From an uncultured Spartobacteria bacterium (lineage in GTDB: Bacteria > Verrucomicrobiota > Verrucomicrobiia > Chthoniobacterales > Chthoniobacteraceae), in contig CAIRYQ010000072.1 of assembly GCA_903882875.1 (NCBI GenBank), positions 62,001 to 126,000 on the forward strand: 64,000 nt of DNA, in the 5' to 3' direction. Both the position numbers and the translations under genes were made by a program. Every line of letters starts with the position of its first letter. Positions within the stretch are counted from its first letter, which is position 1. Positions 51,074 to 62,011 of the stretch are shown here, in pieces. The notes beneath the pieces are model-generated. The model saw nothing but the letters and a program-made list of their open reading frames with translations, had not been told where the DNA came from and did no database searches.

Positions 51074-52214
51074 ATGGCATTTGACTCCTCTCTTTTTGAC
51101 TCCTCCGCACTGAAGGCCCGCGTGGCCGAGCTGCGGAGGTTCCTTTGACGTCCCAAAACTTCAGGCGCGGATAGCGGAGCTGGATGCGCTCATGGCGGCG
51201 CAGGATTTCTGGAACAGCCAGGAGCGCGCGCAGGCGACCATCGAGGAGGCCACGGGGCTGAAGAAAAAAGTCGAGCCGCTGCTGGAACTTGAGCGGCGTG
51301 CGGACGACCTCGAAGTGCTCATCGAGCTGACGGCGGCGGAAACCGATCCCGCGCAGCAGGACGCGGCGGCGGCGGATGTGAAAAAGGAGCACGCGGCGTT
51401 CGTCTCGGCGCTGGAGAAATTCGAACTTCAGCAATTTCTCTCGGGGCCGGCGGATCGCTGCAATTGCTTTCTCATCATCCACAGCGGCGCGGGCGGCACT
51501 GAGTCGTGCGACTGGGCGGACATGCTCATGCGGATGTACGTGCGCTGGGCGGAACGCAGCGGCTTCAAGGTCTCGACGGTGGACATCCAGCTCGGCGAGG
51601 AAACCGGCATCAAGGGCGCGACGCTGCGCATCGAGGGCGAGCACGCGTTCGGCTACCTCGCGTGCGAACGCGGTGTTCACCGGCTCGTGCGGATTTCGCC
51701 GTTCGACTCGAACAAGCGCCGCCACACGAGCTTCGCGAGCGTGGATGCGGTACCGGAGATGAAGGAGGATGCGCCCATTGAAGTGAACGAGGCGGACATC
51801 CGCGTGGACACGTATCGCGCGGGCGGCAAAGGCGGGCAGAACGTGAACAAGGTGGAGACAGCGGTGCGCATCACGCACATCCCCACGGGCATCGTCGCCG
51901 CGTGCCAGGTCGAGCGCAGTCAGGCGCAAAACAAAGTGACCGCGATGAAGATGATCAAGTCCAAGCTCTACCAGATGGAGCAGGACAAAAAGCGCGCGGA
52001 GATCGAAGCCGCGTACGGCGCGAAGCTGGACATCAGTTTCGGCAGCCAGATCCGCAGCTACGTCTTCCAGCCGTACCAGAAAATTCTGGATCTGCGGACG
52101 GGCGTCGCGACGAGCGACATCGCGGGCGTGATGGACGGCGACATCGAGAAATTCATCGAGGGAAAACTGCGCGGCCTCGTGCGGCAGAAGGGTGCGAGCG
52201 ACGAGGAGGAGTAG
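51074..52214 (+). CDS. prfB: Peptide chain release factor 2, with programmed +1 frameshift
   Basis: Translation starts at ATG 51074 and the first 24 codons end in an in-frame TGA at 51146-51148. The site GGAGG-TTC-CTTTGAC (51135-51149) then allows the ribosome to slip by +1 and continue to 52214, giving about 379 aa in total. RF2 signatures follow: the stop-codon recognition SPF motif ([14 protein letters not shown]) and the GGQ catalytic motif ([13 protein letters not shown]). RF2 releases peptides at UGA and UAA. The frameshift makes its synthesis depend on low RF2 activity. Confidence 0.97.
51135..51149 (+). promoter_or_regulatory. prfB: prfB programmed +1 frameshift site
   Basis: A Shine-Dalgarno-like GGAGG (51135-51139) sits 3 bases before CTT, followed directly by TGA and C, exactly the spacing of the known prfB shift site. 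The slow decoding of UGA by RF2 promotes slippage from CUU to UUU. Confidence 0.96.
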
Positions 52215-52297
52215 CAAGGAATTGGAGCCGGCTCCCCGTCGCGCGCGATGTTCCCATTTGCCTCGCGCGCCGCGTGCCCCGATGCTCCGCGTCCTTC

Positions 52298-53077
52298 ATG
52301 GGCGATTGCACTTTTACCTTCCTCGGCACGGGCACCTCGCAGGGCGTCCCGATGCTGACGTGCGACTGCGCAGTCTGCCGCTCCGCAGATCCGCGGGACA
52401 AGCGCACGCGCACCGCGGCCTACGTCGAGACCCCGGAATGCGCGTGGGTCGTGGACACGGGGCCGGACTTCCGCACGCAGGCGCTGCGCGAGAACATCCT
52501 GCGGCTCGATGCCGTGCTGCTCACGCACGCGCACTCGGATCACATCATGGGTTTCGACGACCTGCGGCCATTCTCGCATGGCGGAAAGGTGCTGCCGATC
52601 TACGGCTCGGAGCCCACGCTCGCGCAGTTGCGACAGACGTTTGCGTTTGCGTTTGACGGGCAGAACCGCTGGCCGGGCTACCTGCACCCCGAGGCGCATC
52701 CGGTGAATGGCCCGTTTCGCTTGGGCGAAACGGAGATCGTCCCGCTGCCGGTGCCGCACGGGCGCGTGACGACTTTCGGCTATCTTTTCATCCGCAGCGG
52801 ACGACCGCTCGTCGCCTACCTGAGCGACTGCAAATCCGTGCCCGACTCCGTGTGCGCTCAGATCGCCGGGGTGGACACGCTCGTGCTCGATGCGCTGCGC
52901 CACCGGGAACATCCCACGCACATGAGCCTCGCCGAATCTCTCGCGACCGCCGCCGCAATCCGTCCGCGCCGGACGCTGCTCACGCACCTCTGCCACGATC
53001 TCGGCCACGCTGCGACCTCGGCTACGCTTCCCGAAGGCGTGAGCATCGCGACGGACGGCTTAAAACTGACGTTCTGA
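52298..53077 (+). CDS. MBL-fold metal-dependent hydrolase (PhnP-like)
   Basis: ATG 52298 gives 259 aa. The beta-lactamase-fold metal motif THAHSDHIMGFDDL is present, with FTFLGTGTSQGVP at the start, an early CDCAVCRSAD cluster as in PhnP-like phosphodiesterases, further ligands in LSDCKS and a late LLTHLCHDLGH. Such enzymes hydrolyse phosphodiesters, including cyclic ribose phosphate. The longer frame from 51902 is rejected because it overlaps prfB. Confidence 0.9.
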   Translation: MGDCTFTFLGTGTSQGVPMLTCDCAVCRSADPRDKRTRTAAYVETPECAWVVDTGPDFRTQALRENILRLDAVLLTHAHSDHIMGFDDLRPFSHGGKVLPIYGSEPTLAQLRQTFAFAFDGQNRWPGYLHPEAHPVNGPFRLGETEIVPLPVPHGRVTTFGYLFIRSGRPLVAYLSDCKSVPDSVCAQIAGVDTLVLDALRHREHPTHMSLAESLATAAAIRPRRTLLTHLCHDLGHAATSATLPEGVSIATDGLKLTF

Positions 53078-53130
53078 CCGCTAACCGTGTTCGCTTTTTT
53101 CCCGCCCGCCATGTACCTCCGCACCCGCAA

Positions 53131-53343
53131 ATGAAAACCGTCCGTGTCCCATGGATTCGCTGCCGCGCCGACGAGGTGGATGCCGTCCCGACCGAGATGG
53201 AATGGCGCGGGCGCAGTTTTGTGCTGCTCGCCTACTCGGAAAAGGAGGCATCCGACTGGTGGCGCGGCCTCTCCGATCGCGACCGCGAAAGCGCGCTCGG
53301 CATGGCCTCCGAAGCGGTGGACGACGGGCTGGGGCTTTTCTGA
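53131..53343 (+). CDS. Small hypothetical protein
   Basis: ATG 53131 gives 70 aa (MKTVRVPWIRCRADEVDAVP). The short alpha-beta sequence contains RGRSFVLLAYSEKEASDWWR and an acidic C-terminus. No family is recognised. It lies between the MBL gene and the glycosyltransferase gene. Confidence 0.6.
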   Translation: MKTVRVPWIRCRADEVDAVPTEMEWRGRSFVLLAYSEKEASDWWRGLSDRDRESALGMASEAVDDGLGLF

Positions 53344-53471
53344 AATCCGCGACAAATTCTCCGGCGTCTGCTTTGGCTCAAAGCACGGGCTGTGGGATTT
53401 GCTCTTGACCGGTTCCGCACCGCCTTCATCATGCGCCCTTCTTTTTGCCGGAAACGGCTTTTTTCAACCGC

Positions 53472-54986
53472 ATGCCCGACAATCTGGGAACTATCATCTG
53501 GACGCTTTGCTACTCCGCCGTGTTGCTGGGAATTTCCCTGTATGGCCTGCATCGCTATCTCATCGTTTATCTCTTCCTGAAGAACAGGCGGAACGCACCG
53601 CAGCCGCTCGCGAAGCTGGAGAGCCTCCCGCGCGTCACGGTTCAGTTGCCCATCTTCAATGAGCTTTACGTCGTCGAGCGCCTGCTCGATTCCGTCTCGA
53701 AACTCGACTACCCGCTCGATCTTCTCGACGTGCAGGTTCTTGACGACTCGACCGATGAGACGCGCGAACTCGCCACAAAACTCGTCGGCGCGCTCCAGGC
53801 CAAGGGCTTCGACATCACCCACATCCACCGCACGGATCGCACGGGCTTCAAGGCCGGTGCCTTGGAAAACGGGCTCCAGACGGCCAAGGGCGAGTTCATT
53901 CTGATCCTCGACGCCGACTTCGTCCCCACGCCGGACGTCCTGAAGCGCACCGTGGATTATTTTTCCGATCCCAAGGTCGGCATGATCCAGACTCGCTGGG
54001 GCCACCTGAACCGCACTTACTCCATGCTCACGCGCGTGCAGGCGATGTTCCTCGACGGCCACCTGCTGCTCGAACAGACAGGCCGCAACCGCTCGGGCCG
54101 CTTCATCAATTTCAACGGCACCGCAGGGGTGTGGCGCAAGTCATGCATCGTCGAAGCTGGCGGCTGGCAGCACGACACGCTCACTGAGGATTTGGATCTC
54201 AGCTACCGCGCGCAGCTCAAAGGCTGGAACTTCGTCTTCCTGCCCGATCTCGTTACGCCCGCCGAACTGCCCGTGGACATGAACGGTTTCAAGAGCCAGC
54301 AGCACCGCTGGACGAAGGGAAGCATCCAGACGTGTCGCAAACTCCTGCCCGCCGTCTGGCGTGCCGAGCTTCCGCTCAAGGTGAAGCTTGAGGCCACGAT
54401 GCATCTCACTTCAAATTACGCATTCCTGCTCCTCGCGGCCATCTGCGTCCTCATGCAGCCGAGCATCGCCGCCTCGACAAACGGGAGCTGGGGCATCTGG
54501 CGCACCATCCTGCTCGACATCCCGATCTTCATCACCGGCTCGCTGCCCGCGATCGTCTTCTATGTCGTCTCGCAGCGCGAACTTTATCCGCGGTCGTGGT
54601 GGCGTGAAGTCCTCTACCTCCCCGCACTGCTCGCGCTCACGATCGGCCTCGCGGTGAACAACGCGTGGGCCGTCATCCAAGGAATGTTCGGCGTCACCGG
54701 AGAATTCACGCGCACGCCGAAATACGGAATCCAGACCAAGACGCAGGCGTGGAAAAAGACGAAATATTCCGTCGCAAAAAATCTCCTGCCCTTCATCGAG
54801 ATCGCCTTCGCAGCCTACTTCATCTACTTCTTCGCCCACGAAGTCGCCGCGCACAACTGGCTCGCGATTCCCTTCCTCGCCCTCTTCGCCAGCGGCTTCA
54901 GCTACGTCGCCATGTGCTCCCTCGCACAGTGGTTCCCGCAGCTCCGCAATCCGTGGCGTGACAACGACGAAGCCCTTTCCGCATAA
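53472..54986 (+). CDS. Processive family 2 glycosyltransferase (cellulose/mannan synthase-like)
   Basis: ATG 53472 gives 504 aa; a TTG 27 bases earlier is a possible alternative start. One N-terminal transmembrane helix (LCYSAVLLGISLYGLHRYLI) leads to a GT2 domain with the motifs DDSTDET, DADF, TEDLDLSY and QQHRW (D,D,D,Q-x-x-R-W). Four or more C-terminal membrane helices follow. Such enzymes polymerise beta-linked sugars from nucleotide sugars across the inner membrane. A PilZ domain or BcsB-like partner is not visible. An L,D-transpeptidase follows 48 bp later. Confidence 0.9.
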   Translation: MPDNLGTIIWTLCYSAVLLGISLYGLHRYLIVYLFLKNRRNAPQPLAKLESLPRVTVQLPIFNELYVVERLLDSVSKLDYPLDLLDVQVLDDSTDETRELATKLVGALQAKGFDITHIHRTDRTGFKAGALENGLQTAKGEFILILDADFVPTPDVLKRTVDYFSDPKVGMIQTRWGHLNRTYSMLTRVQAMFLDGHLLLEQTGRNRSGRFINFNGTAGVWRKSCIVEAGGWQHDTLTEDLDLSYRAQLKGWNFVFLPDLVTPAELPVDMNGFKSQQHRWTKGSIQTCRKLLPAVWRAELPLKVKLEATMHLTSNYAFLLLAAICVLMQPSIAASTNGSWGIWRTILLDIPIFITGSLPAIVFYVVSQRELYPRSWWREVLYLPALLALTIGLAVNNAWAVIQGMFGVTGEFTRTPKYGIQTKTQAWKKTKYSVAKNLLPFIEIAFAAYFIYFFAHEVAAHNWLAIPFLALFASGFSYVAMCSLAQWFPQLRNPWRDNDEALSA

Positions 54987-55034
54987 AAACGCGATGACAC
55001 GAATGCCTGAAGAAAAGCACCGGAGGCAGGCCGC

Positions 55035-55622
55035 ATGAGGCTCCGCATCCTCCTCGCCATCCTCCTCTCCCTTCAGACATTCATCGTTCTACAGTCGGCA
55101 TCCGCGGCCGGTGCCGCATCCGTCATCGTCAGCGTACCCGAGCAGAAGCTCTACGTCTTCGATGAAAGCGGCCGCAAGATCACCAGCTACCGCGTCTCCA
55201 CCTCAAAGTTCGGCCTCGGCGACTCCCGCAGCAGCTACGCCACGCCCGTCGGGCAGCTCGCAGTCGCCACGAAAATCGGCGGGGGTGCGGAACCCGGTTC
55301 CGTCTTCCGCCATTGCCGCCGCACGGGTGAAATCTGTCCGCCCAACGCCCCCGGCCGCGATCCCATCGTCACCCGCATTCTCTGCCTGCGCGGCCTCGAA
55401 CAGCAGAACGCCCACGCGCTTTCGCGCGGAATCTTCATCCACGGCACGCCCGACGAACGCAACATCGGACGTCCCGCCAGCTACGGCTGCATCCGCATGA
55501 AATCCCGCGACGTCGTCGAACTCTTCGACAAGATCGCCGCCGGCACGCGCGTCGAGATCACCACCGAGCGCGTCGGCGGGCTCTTCGGCTCTCTCCCGCG
55601 CATCGCAGCAGGACGCGGGTAA
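55035..55622 (+). CDS. L,D-transpeptidase (YkuD domain)
   Basis: The 195-aa protein has a signal peptide (MRLRILLAILLSLQTFIVLQ). The catalytic block is IFIHGTPDERNIGRPASYGC, with the conserved H and the Cys nucleophile in SYGCIRM. L,D-transpeptidases make 3-3 peptidoglycan cross-links or attach lipoproteins. It is on the same strand as the GT2 gene with a 48-bp gap, so co-transcription is likely. Confidence 0.93.
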   Translation: MRLRILLAILLSLQTFIVLQSASAAGAASVIVSVPEQKLYVFDESGRKITSYRVSTSKFGLGDSRSSYATPVGQLAVATKIGGGAEPGSVFRHCRRTGEICPPNAPGRDPIVTRILCLRGLEQQNAHALSRGIFIHGTPDERNIGRPASYGCIRMKSRDVVELFDKIAAGTRVEITTERVGGLFGSLPRIAAGRG

Positions 55623-55650
55623 AAATTCGCCGGCTCCCTTTCTCCGGCGC

Positions 55651-56574
55651 TCAGTCCTCGATCACCTCGAAGTGGCTGAACAGCTTGAAGCTCTCGTAGC
55701 GCGCCGCGATGTCCCCATCCGTCAGCGAACGCATCCGCTCGAGACTGAACTGCTCGACATTGTAGCTCGCGAGCACGGAACCAAAGACGACCGCCTTGCG
55801 CAGCGCGGCGAAATTCACGTCGCCCTTCGTGTTCGCGGCGAGATGCCCCGCGAGGCCGCCGGCAAAAGTGTCGCCCGCACCGGTGGGATCATGCACGTCC
55901 TCGAGCGGATACGCGCTGCAAGAAAAGAAGTCGCCATTTTGCCCGAACAGCAGGCATCCGTGCTCCCCCTTTTTCAGCGCCACAAATTTCGGCCCCAGCG
56001 CCTGAATCTTCATGCCGGCCCTGATCAGCGAAGTCTCCTGCGTCAGCAGGCGTGCCTCGCTGTCGTTCAAAATGAGCATGTCCACGCGCTTGAGCAGCCG
56101 CTTCAGCTCGTCGAGCGCGATGTTGATCCAGAGGTCCATCGTATCCGCGATCACGAACTTCGGCCGCTCCATCTGATCCAGCACGTGGTTCTGCAGATTC
56201 GGCCCGATGTTTGCCAGCAGTGCGAGCGACGGCTTTTTGTAGGCCGCCGGCAGCACGGGATTGAAATGCTCGAACACATTCAGCGCCACGCTGCGCGTCT
56301 CGCGCACATTCATGTCGAGCATGTATTCGCCCGACCAGCGGAACGTCTTCCCCGGCACGATCTGCAGGCCCGTGAGGTCAATTTTCCGCGACTTGAAAAA
56401 CTCCACATGCTCCTCCGGAAAGTCATCGCCCACGACGCCGACGAGATTCACAGGCGAAAAAAACGACGCCCCCACCGCCGCGTAGCTCGCCGAGCCGCCG
56501 AGCAGATCAGCGTGCTCCTCAAACGGAGTCTTGACGGTATCGAGTGCGACGGAACCAACGACGAATACGGACAT
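55651..56574 (-). CDS. PfkB-family sugar/nucleoside kinase
   Basis: ATG 56574 gives 307 aa (MSVFVVGSVALDTVKTPFEE). PfkB features are the early GGSASYAAVGASFF, a LLTQETSLIRAGMKI region and the C-terminal anion-hole motif DPTGAGDTFAGGLAGHLA with the catalytic Asp. The substrate (sugar, adenosine or similar) cannot be told from the sequence. Confidence 0.9.
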   Translation of the reverse strand: MSVFVVGSVALDTVKTPFEEHADLLGGSASYAAVGASFFSPVNLVGVVGDDFPEEHVEFFKSRKIDLTGLQIVPGKTFRWSGEYMLDMNVRETRSVALNVFEHFNPVLPAAYKKPSLALLANIGPNLQNHVLDQMERPKFVIADTMDLWINIALDELKRLLKRVDMLILNDSEARLLTQETSLIRAGMKIQALGPKFVALKKGEHGCLLFGQNGDFFSCSAYPLEDVHDPTGAGDTFAGGLAGHLAANTKGDVNFAALRKAVVFGSVLASYNVEQFSLERMRSLTDGDIAARYESFKLFSHFEVIED

Positions 56575-56700
56575 GGCAGGAGCTTTGGATTTTGAATTCT
56601 GAATGACGGAATTCCGCAATGCGCGGAAGATGAAGGGCGGACGAGTTACATGCGCCCACCGACGGCGTCCATTCCTTTGTAGCCGCAGACGGCAGGCGGG

Positions 56701-57366
56701 CTACGGAAGGATCGCCTTCGCCTCCCGGCAGTACGCCGCCACATCTCGCGCCTGCAAAATGCCGCTCACGATCACCACGCGCCGCGCGCCTGCGGCGATC
56801 ACCTCGCCGAGGTTTTCCAGCTTCACGCCGCCGATGCAGAAAATCGGCACGTTTACGAGCGAATGCACGCGTGCGATTTCCGCAAGGCCGATGGCCGGGC
56901 GGCCCGCTTTCGTAGGCGTCGGAAAGAGCGGGCCGAATCCGATGTAGTCCGCACCTTCCGCCGCGGCGGCGACCGCCTGCTCCACCGAGTGCGTGCTTTT
57001 TCCAATGATCGGCAGCGGCACTTCGCCATCGAGCGCACGTCCGGCACGCCAGCGCGCATCGGCGACGGAAAAATCTTCCTGCCCCACATGCGCGCCGTCC
57101 GCGCCGACGCTTGGCACCAGTTCGGGAAAATCATTGATGATGAACGGCACGCCTGCGTCGTGCAGGATCGGCGCGACACGGTTTGCCATCTCCTCGATCG
57201 CGCGCTCGTCGCGCCCTTTTGCCCGGAGCTGCACGATGTCCACACCGCCCTCGCAGAGCTGCGCCGCTGCGCGTTCCAGCGAATCCTCGGCCACGTAGCC
57301 GAGATCGAGAATTCCGTAGAGCCGCGCATTCGCGAGCCGCGCTCCCACTGTGGTTTCGCCGATCAT
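56701..57366 (-). CDS. thiE: Thiamine phosphate synthase
   Basis: The 221-aa protein has ThiE features: DIVQLRAKGRDE at the substrate site, PFIINDFPELV, ADGAHVGQEDFS, DYIGFGPLFPTPTKAG and IFCIGGVKLENL near the end. It joins the pyrimidine and thiazole phosphates to thiamine monophosphate. The start overlaps the stop of the upstream 445-aa gene (ATGA), so it is probably coupled to that gene, although no functional link is evident. Confidence 0.94.
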   Translation of the reverse strand: MIGETTVGARLANARLYGILDLGYVAEDSLERAAAQLCEGGVDIVQLRAKGRDERAIEEMANRVAPILHDAGVPFIINDFPELVPSVGADGAHVGQEDFSVADARWRAGRALDGEVPLPIIGKSTHSVEQAVAAAAEGADYIGFGPLFPTPTKAGRPAIGLAEIARVHSLVNVPIFCIGGVKLENLGEVIAAGARRVVIVSGILQARDVAAYCREAKAILP

Positions 57367-58700
57367 TTTTTGCCCGTGGTCGCGTTGAACTGGACGGCAT
57401 CGGACGTGATGATCGTGGTGCCGCTGTTGAACGTATTCCCTCCGCCGAGGACCAGTGTGCCGCTGCCGGTCTTCGTCAGTTGCTGCGGCGGATTTGCGAT
57501 CGCCTTCTGCAATTCAGCCCGCGCATCCTGAAGCCGTTCCTGCAGCACCGGCGTCGTGATTTGCGGCGCGATCTGATCGAGGAACGACAGCCGTCCCTGC
57601 AACCGGGTGATGCGGTCGGCGACGGGATCGTTCGCGGCCGAGCCGCCCGACATTTCGAGACCGGCGCCGGAATACGTCACCGTCTGCGTGTTTCCAAAAG
57701 TCTGGAGAAAATTTTCGCGGAACCGCTTGTCCGTGTTTCCCGCGAAAATCTGCGCGACATTCTGCGCGACGACCGGCTCCGAGTAGTTGAGCTGCTGCAG
57801 GCTCCACGGGTTGGACGCCAGGCTGTTCCTCGTTGCCTCATTTGCAAAAAGCCGCTGCATTGCGGGCGTCCGCACATCCGCAGGCAGCGCATCCAGCGAT
57901 GCGATGAACTGCGTGGCGGTCATCGGATTCCTGTTCACGAATGCCTCCGCCGCGGGCAGCAGCTCCGTCGCCTTGTATCGCTGCATCGCCTCGAAAATCA
58001 CCGCGCCGCTGTTCAGCGCCCACACGTCCTTTTCCACCGGCTTGTCCGCGAGCTGTTGGATCGCCTGGATTGCCTCGGAGCGGTACACGCCCGGCGCCTG
58101 CTTCTCGAGTATCGCGATGACGGCCGAAGCCTCGGGCAACTGAGCCGTCGTTTTCAGCACGTCGCGCGCGAGATCGATCGCCTCGTTGCCCGGCCAGTCG
58201 CGGAGTGAATTCAGCAGCGACGCGCGCAGCGATCCGGTCTGCACCACGCGCCCGTCCACAATCGCGTATCCGCCGTTGGGAAATTTCACATCCTGCCCCG
58301 CGCGGAAATAATCGCGCAGCACCTGCAAGCCCTCCGGCCCCATTCCGCGGAGCTGCTTTACCAGCGAATCAATCGCTGCCTGCCTGCGGTTCGGATCCAT
58401 GTCCTTCAGTTTCCCGATCGCCTCGTGGAAAGTCTCCGCCGCGCCCTTCGGCCCCGGCGCGCCTTCGTTCGCCGGTGCAACAACGCCGCTGTCGCGCGCC
58501 GAAACCGTGAGCCCGCGTTGTGAACGCTCGCCCGGCACGGCCGATGAGGAAACGCGCGACGAGGGAGCGTCCGCCGCAGCGGTGGAAGCAGCGGGCTTCG
58601 GCTCACCATCCGGCGGCGGGACAGGCTGCCAGAATACGATGGCGGCAAGAACGAAGCCACCGAGGAAGCCGAGGAGGGAGAACAGAATTTCGCGGCGCAT
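57363..58700 (-). CDS. Exported protein with C-terminal autotransporter-type repeat, unknown function
   Basis: The 445-aa protein begins with a signal or membrane segment (ILFSLLGFLGGFVLAAIVFW) and a low-complexity A/P/S-rich linker. An alpha-helical region of HEAT-like character follows (about 90-330), then a second helical part. The last 40 residues (TGSGTLVLGGGNTFNSGTTI) match one unit of the autotransporter-associated beta strand repeat common in Verrucomicrobia, here as a single copy. The gene overlaps thiE by 4 bp. Function unknown. Confidence 0.72.
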   Translation of the reverse strand: MRREILFSLLGFLGGFVLAAIVFWQPVPPPDGEPKPAASTAAADAPSSRVSSSAVPGERSQRGLTVSARDSGVVAPANEGAPGPKGAAETFHEAIGKLKDMDPNRRQAAIDSLVKQLRGMGPEGLQVLRDYFRAGQDVKFPNGGYAIVDGRVVQTGSLRASLLNSLRDWPGNEAIDLARDVLKTTAQLPEASAVIAILEKQAPGVYRSEAIQAIQQLADKPVEKDVWALNSGAVIFEAMQRYKATELLPAAEAFVNRNPMTATQFIASLDALPADVRTPAMQRLFANEATRNSLASNPWSLQQLNYSEPVVAQNVAQIFAGNTDKRFRENFLQTFGNTQTVTYSGAGLEMSGGSAANDPVADRITRLQGRLSFLDQIAPQITTPVLQERLQDARAELQKAIANPPQQLTKTGSGTLVLGGGNTFNSGTTIITSDAVQFNATTGKK

Positions 58701-58814
58701 GGTTTTCCCCTACCTCCGAACCTGCCTGTCGGCAAGCCGCACAAGAAGGCGGCAGCGGGTTTGATAACGTCAACCCGGTTGTCAGAACCGCCCGTCCGGC
58801 GCTAGCCTCGCAGA

Positions 58815-59672
58815 ATGCCCGCAGACACCGCAGTCCTCCTCGTCTATTGCCCCGACCAGCCCGGCCTCGTCCACGCCGTCACGCATTTCATTTTCGAGCA
58901 CCGCGGCAACATCCTCGACCTCGAGCAGCACATTGACCACGAGGACGACGTCTTCTTCATGCGCGTCGAGTGGTCGCTGGAAAAATTCACCATCGCAAAG
59001 GCCGACATCGCTTCGCATCTCGCGCGCATCGCCGAGAGCCGGCTCATGTGGTGGCGGCTGCAATTTTCCACCGAGCGCAAGCGCCTCGCGATTTTCGTCT
59101 CGAAGGAAAGCCACTGCCTCTACGACATCCTTTCGCGCAACGACACCGGTGAATTTCCTGCCGATGTCGCGCTCGTTGTGAGCAACCACGAGACGCTGCG
59201 CTCCGCCTCGGAACGGTTCGGGATCGCCTTCCACCATTTCCCGATCACAAAGGAGAACCATGCCGCGCAGGAGGAAAAGCAACTCGAGCTGCTAAACGAA
59301 CGCCGGATTGATACCGTAGTGCTCGCCCGCTACATGCAGATCATCGGCAGGCCGATGATCGAAGCCTTTCCACATCGCATTCTGAACATCCATCACTCGT
59401 TCCTCCCGGCCTTTGTCGGTGCGAAACCCTATCATCAGGCATACGAGCGCGGTGTGAAACTCATCGGCGCGACCAGCCATTATGTTACCGAGGATCTCGA
59501 CCAGGGACCGATTATTCACCAGGACGTGATGCCCGTCTCGCACCAGCATAGCGTGGATGATCTTGTAAGGCTTGGTCGCGACTTGGAAAAGACAGTGCTC
59601 TCCAATGCGCTGCGCTGGCATGTGCTGAACAAGGTGCTTGTCTATCGGAATAAGACCGTCGTGTTTTCCTGA
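58815..59672 (+). CDS. purU: Formyltetrahydrofolate deformylase
   Basis: The 285-aa protein has an N-terminal ACT domain (LLVYCPDQPGLVHAVTHFIF) and a formyltransferase-fold catalytic domain with IAFHHFPITKENHAAQE, the active site NIHHSFLPAFVGAKPYHQA and the conserved DQGPIIHQDVMPVSH. It hydrolyses 10-formyl-THF to formate and THF, supplying formate for purine synthesis. The length is typical. Confidence 0.96.
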   Translation: MPADTAVLLVYCPDQPGLVHAVTHFIFEHRGNILDLEQHIDHEDDVFFMRVEWSLEKFTIAKADIASHLARIAESRLMWWRLQFSTERKRLAIFVSKESHCLYDILSRNDTGEFPADVALVVSNHETLRSASERFGIAFHHFPITKENHAAQEEKQLELLNERRIDTVVLARYMQIIGRPMIEAFPHRILNIHHSFLPAFVGAKPYHQAYERGVKLIGATSHYVTEDLDQGPIIHQDVMPVSHQHSVDDLVRLGRDLEKTVLSNALRWHVLNKVLVYRNKTVVFS

Positions 59673-59695
59673 GCACTTAGGGAGACACTGATTTT

Positions 59696-59773
59696 TCCGC
59701 AGATTGCGCAGATTTGCGCAGATGGCAAGGCAGCGCGCCTGCTTCTTCTGTGAAAATTTGCGCAATCTGCGGA
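59696..59773. repeat. Dispersed inverted-repeat element after purU
   Basis: TCCGCAGATTGCGCA at 59696-59710 and TGCGCAATCTGCGGA at 59759-59773 are perfect 15-bp arms around a 48-bp spacer. The left arm continues into GATTTGCGCAGAT. No gene lies inside. Similar 'GCAGATT' repeats between genes are familiar in Verrucomicrobia by my recollection. It may also serve as a terminator between purU and groEL. Confidence 0.75.
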
Positions 59774-59894
59774 TGAAAGCATCTCTTCTTGGTTAAGTCA
59801 GAGGTTCATTAGTTTCAGGTTTGAAGTGCGATAACGGCTAATGACGGATGCAACATTAGCCAAACTGCTGTTTCTTCTTTCGTCGAAAAGCAAA

Positions 59895-59922
59895 CCGCCG
59901 CGTCCTTTTCGGAACGCGGCGG
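59895..59922 (-). terminator. Terminator of groEL
   Basis: CCGCCGCGT at 59895-59903 and ACGCGGCGG at 59914-59922 form a 9-bp stem downstream of the groEL stop, with TTTGCTTTTCG following on the minus strand. The position and stem fit the end of the groES-groEL transcript. Confidence 0.75.
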
Positions 59923-59969
59923 CTGTGATTTGATCCGCGCGAAAATGCGCGGGTGATTTTTAGCGGAGT

Positions 59970-61622
<1,653 letters not shown>

Positions 61623-61641
61623 TTATGAGTTAGTTTGTTGC

Positions 61642-61938
61642 TTAGCCGATGATGCCGAGGATGTCGTCTTCGCGCATGATGAGATAGCTGGTGCCATCTA
61701 CCTTGATCTCGGTGCCGCCGTACTTGCTGATGAGCACGGTGTCGCCGGTCTTCACGACGAAGGGGATGTTCTTCCCGTCTTCATCGCGCTTCCCGGTGCC
61801 GAGGGCGACGATTTTGCCTTCCTGCGGTTTTTCCTTTGCGGTGTCGGGAATGATGATCCCGCCTTTTTTGACTTCCGCTTCTTCAAGCGGCTGAACTAGC
61901 ACGCGATCCCCGAGGGGACGAACGTTGACTTTTGCCAT
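61642..61938 (-). CDS. groES: 10-kDa chaperonin
   Basis: ATG 61938 gives 98 aa ([20 protein letters not shown]) with the mobile loop region around [18 protein letters not shown]. It caps the GroEL ring. The same frame is open 49 codons further upstream, to 62085, and there encodes a signal-peptide-like sequence; I prefer the internal ATG because it gives the standard GroES length. No Shine-Dalgarno motif precedes it. Confidence 0.96.
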   Translation of the reverse strand: MAKVNVRPLGDRVLVQPLEEAEVKKGGIIIPDTAKEKPQEGKIVALGTGKRDEDGKNIPFVVKTGDTVLISKYGGTEIKVDGTSYLIMREDDILGIIG

Positions 61939-61981
61939 GGTATTTGTGTTGTTGGTTTGTTGTTGCTTGTGGGTTTTTAAC

Positions 61982-62011
61982 GAACCCAAGCCGGCATTGC
62001 AGCTTAGGTTC
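61982..62011. promoter_or_regulatory. Imperfect inverted repeat upstream of groES
   Basis: GAACCCAAGC at 61982-61991 and GCTTAGGTTC at 62002-62011 form a 10-bp inverted repeat with one mismatch around a 10-base spacer, 44-73 bp before the groES start. It is not the CIRCE element of HrcA (TTAGCACTC-N9-GAGTGCTAA). It may be an alternative heat-shock operator or a 5' hairpin. Confidence 0.5.
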
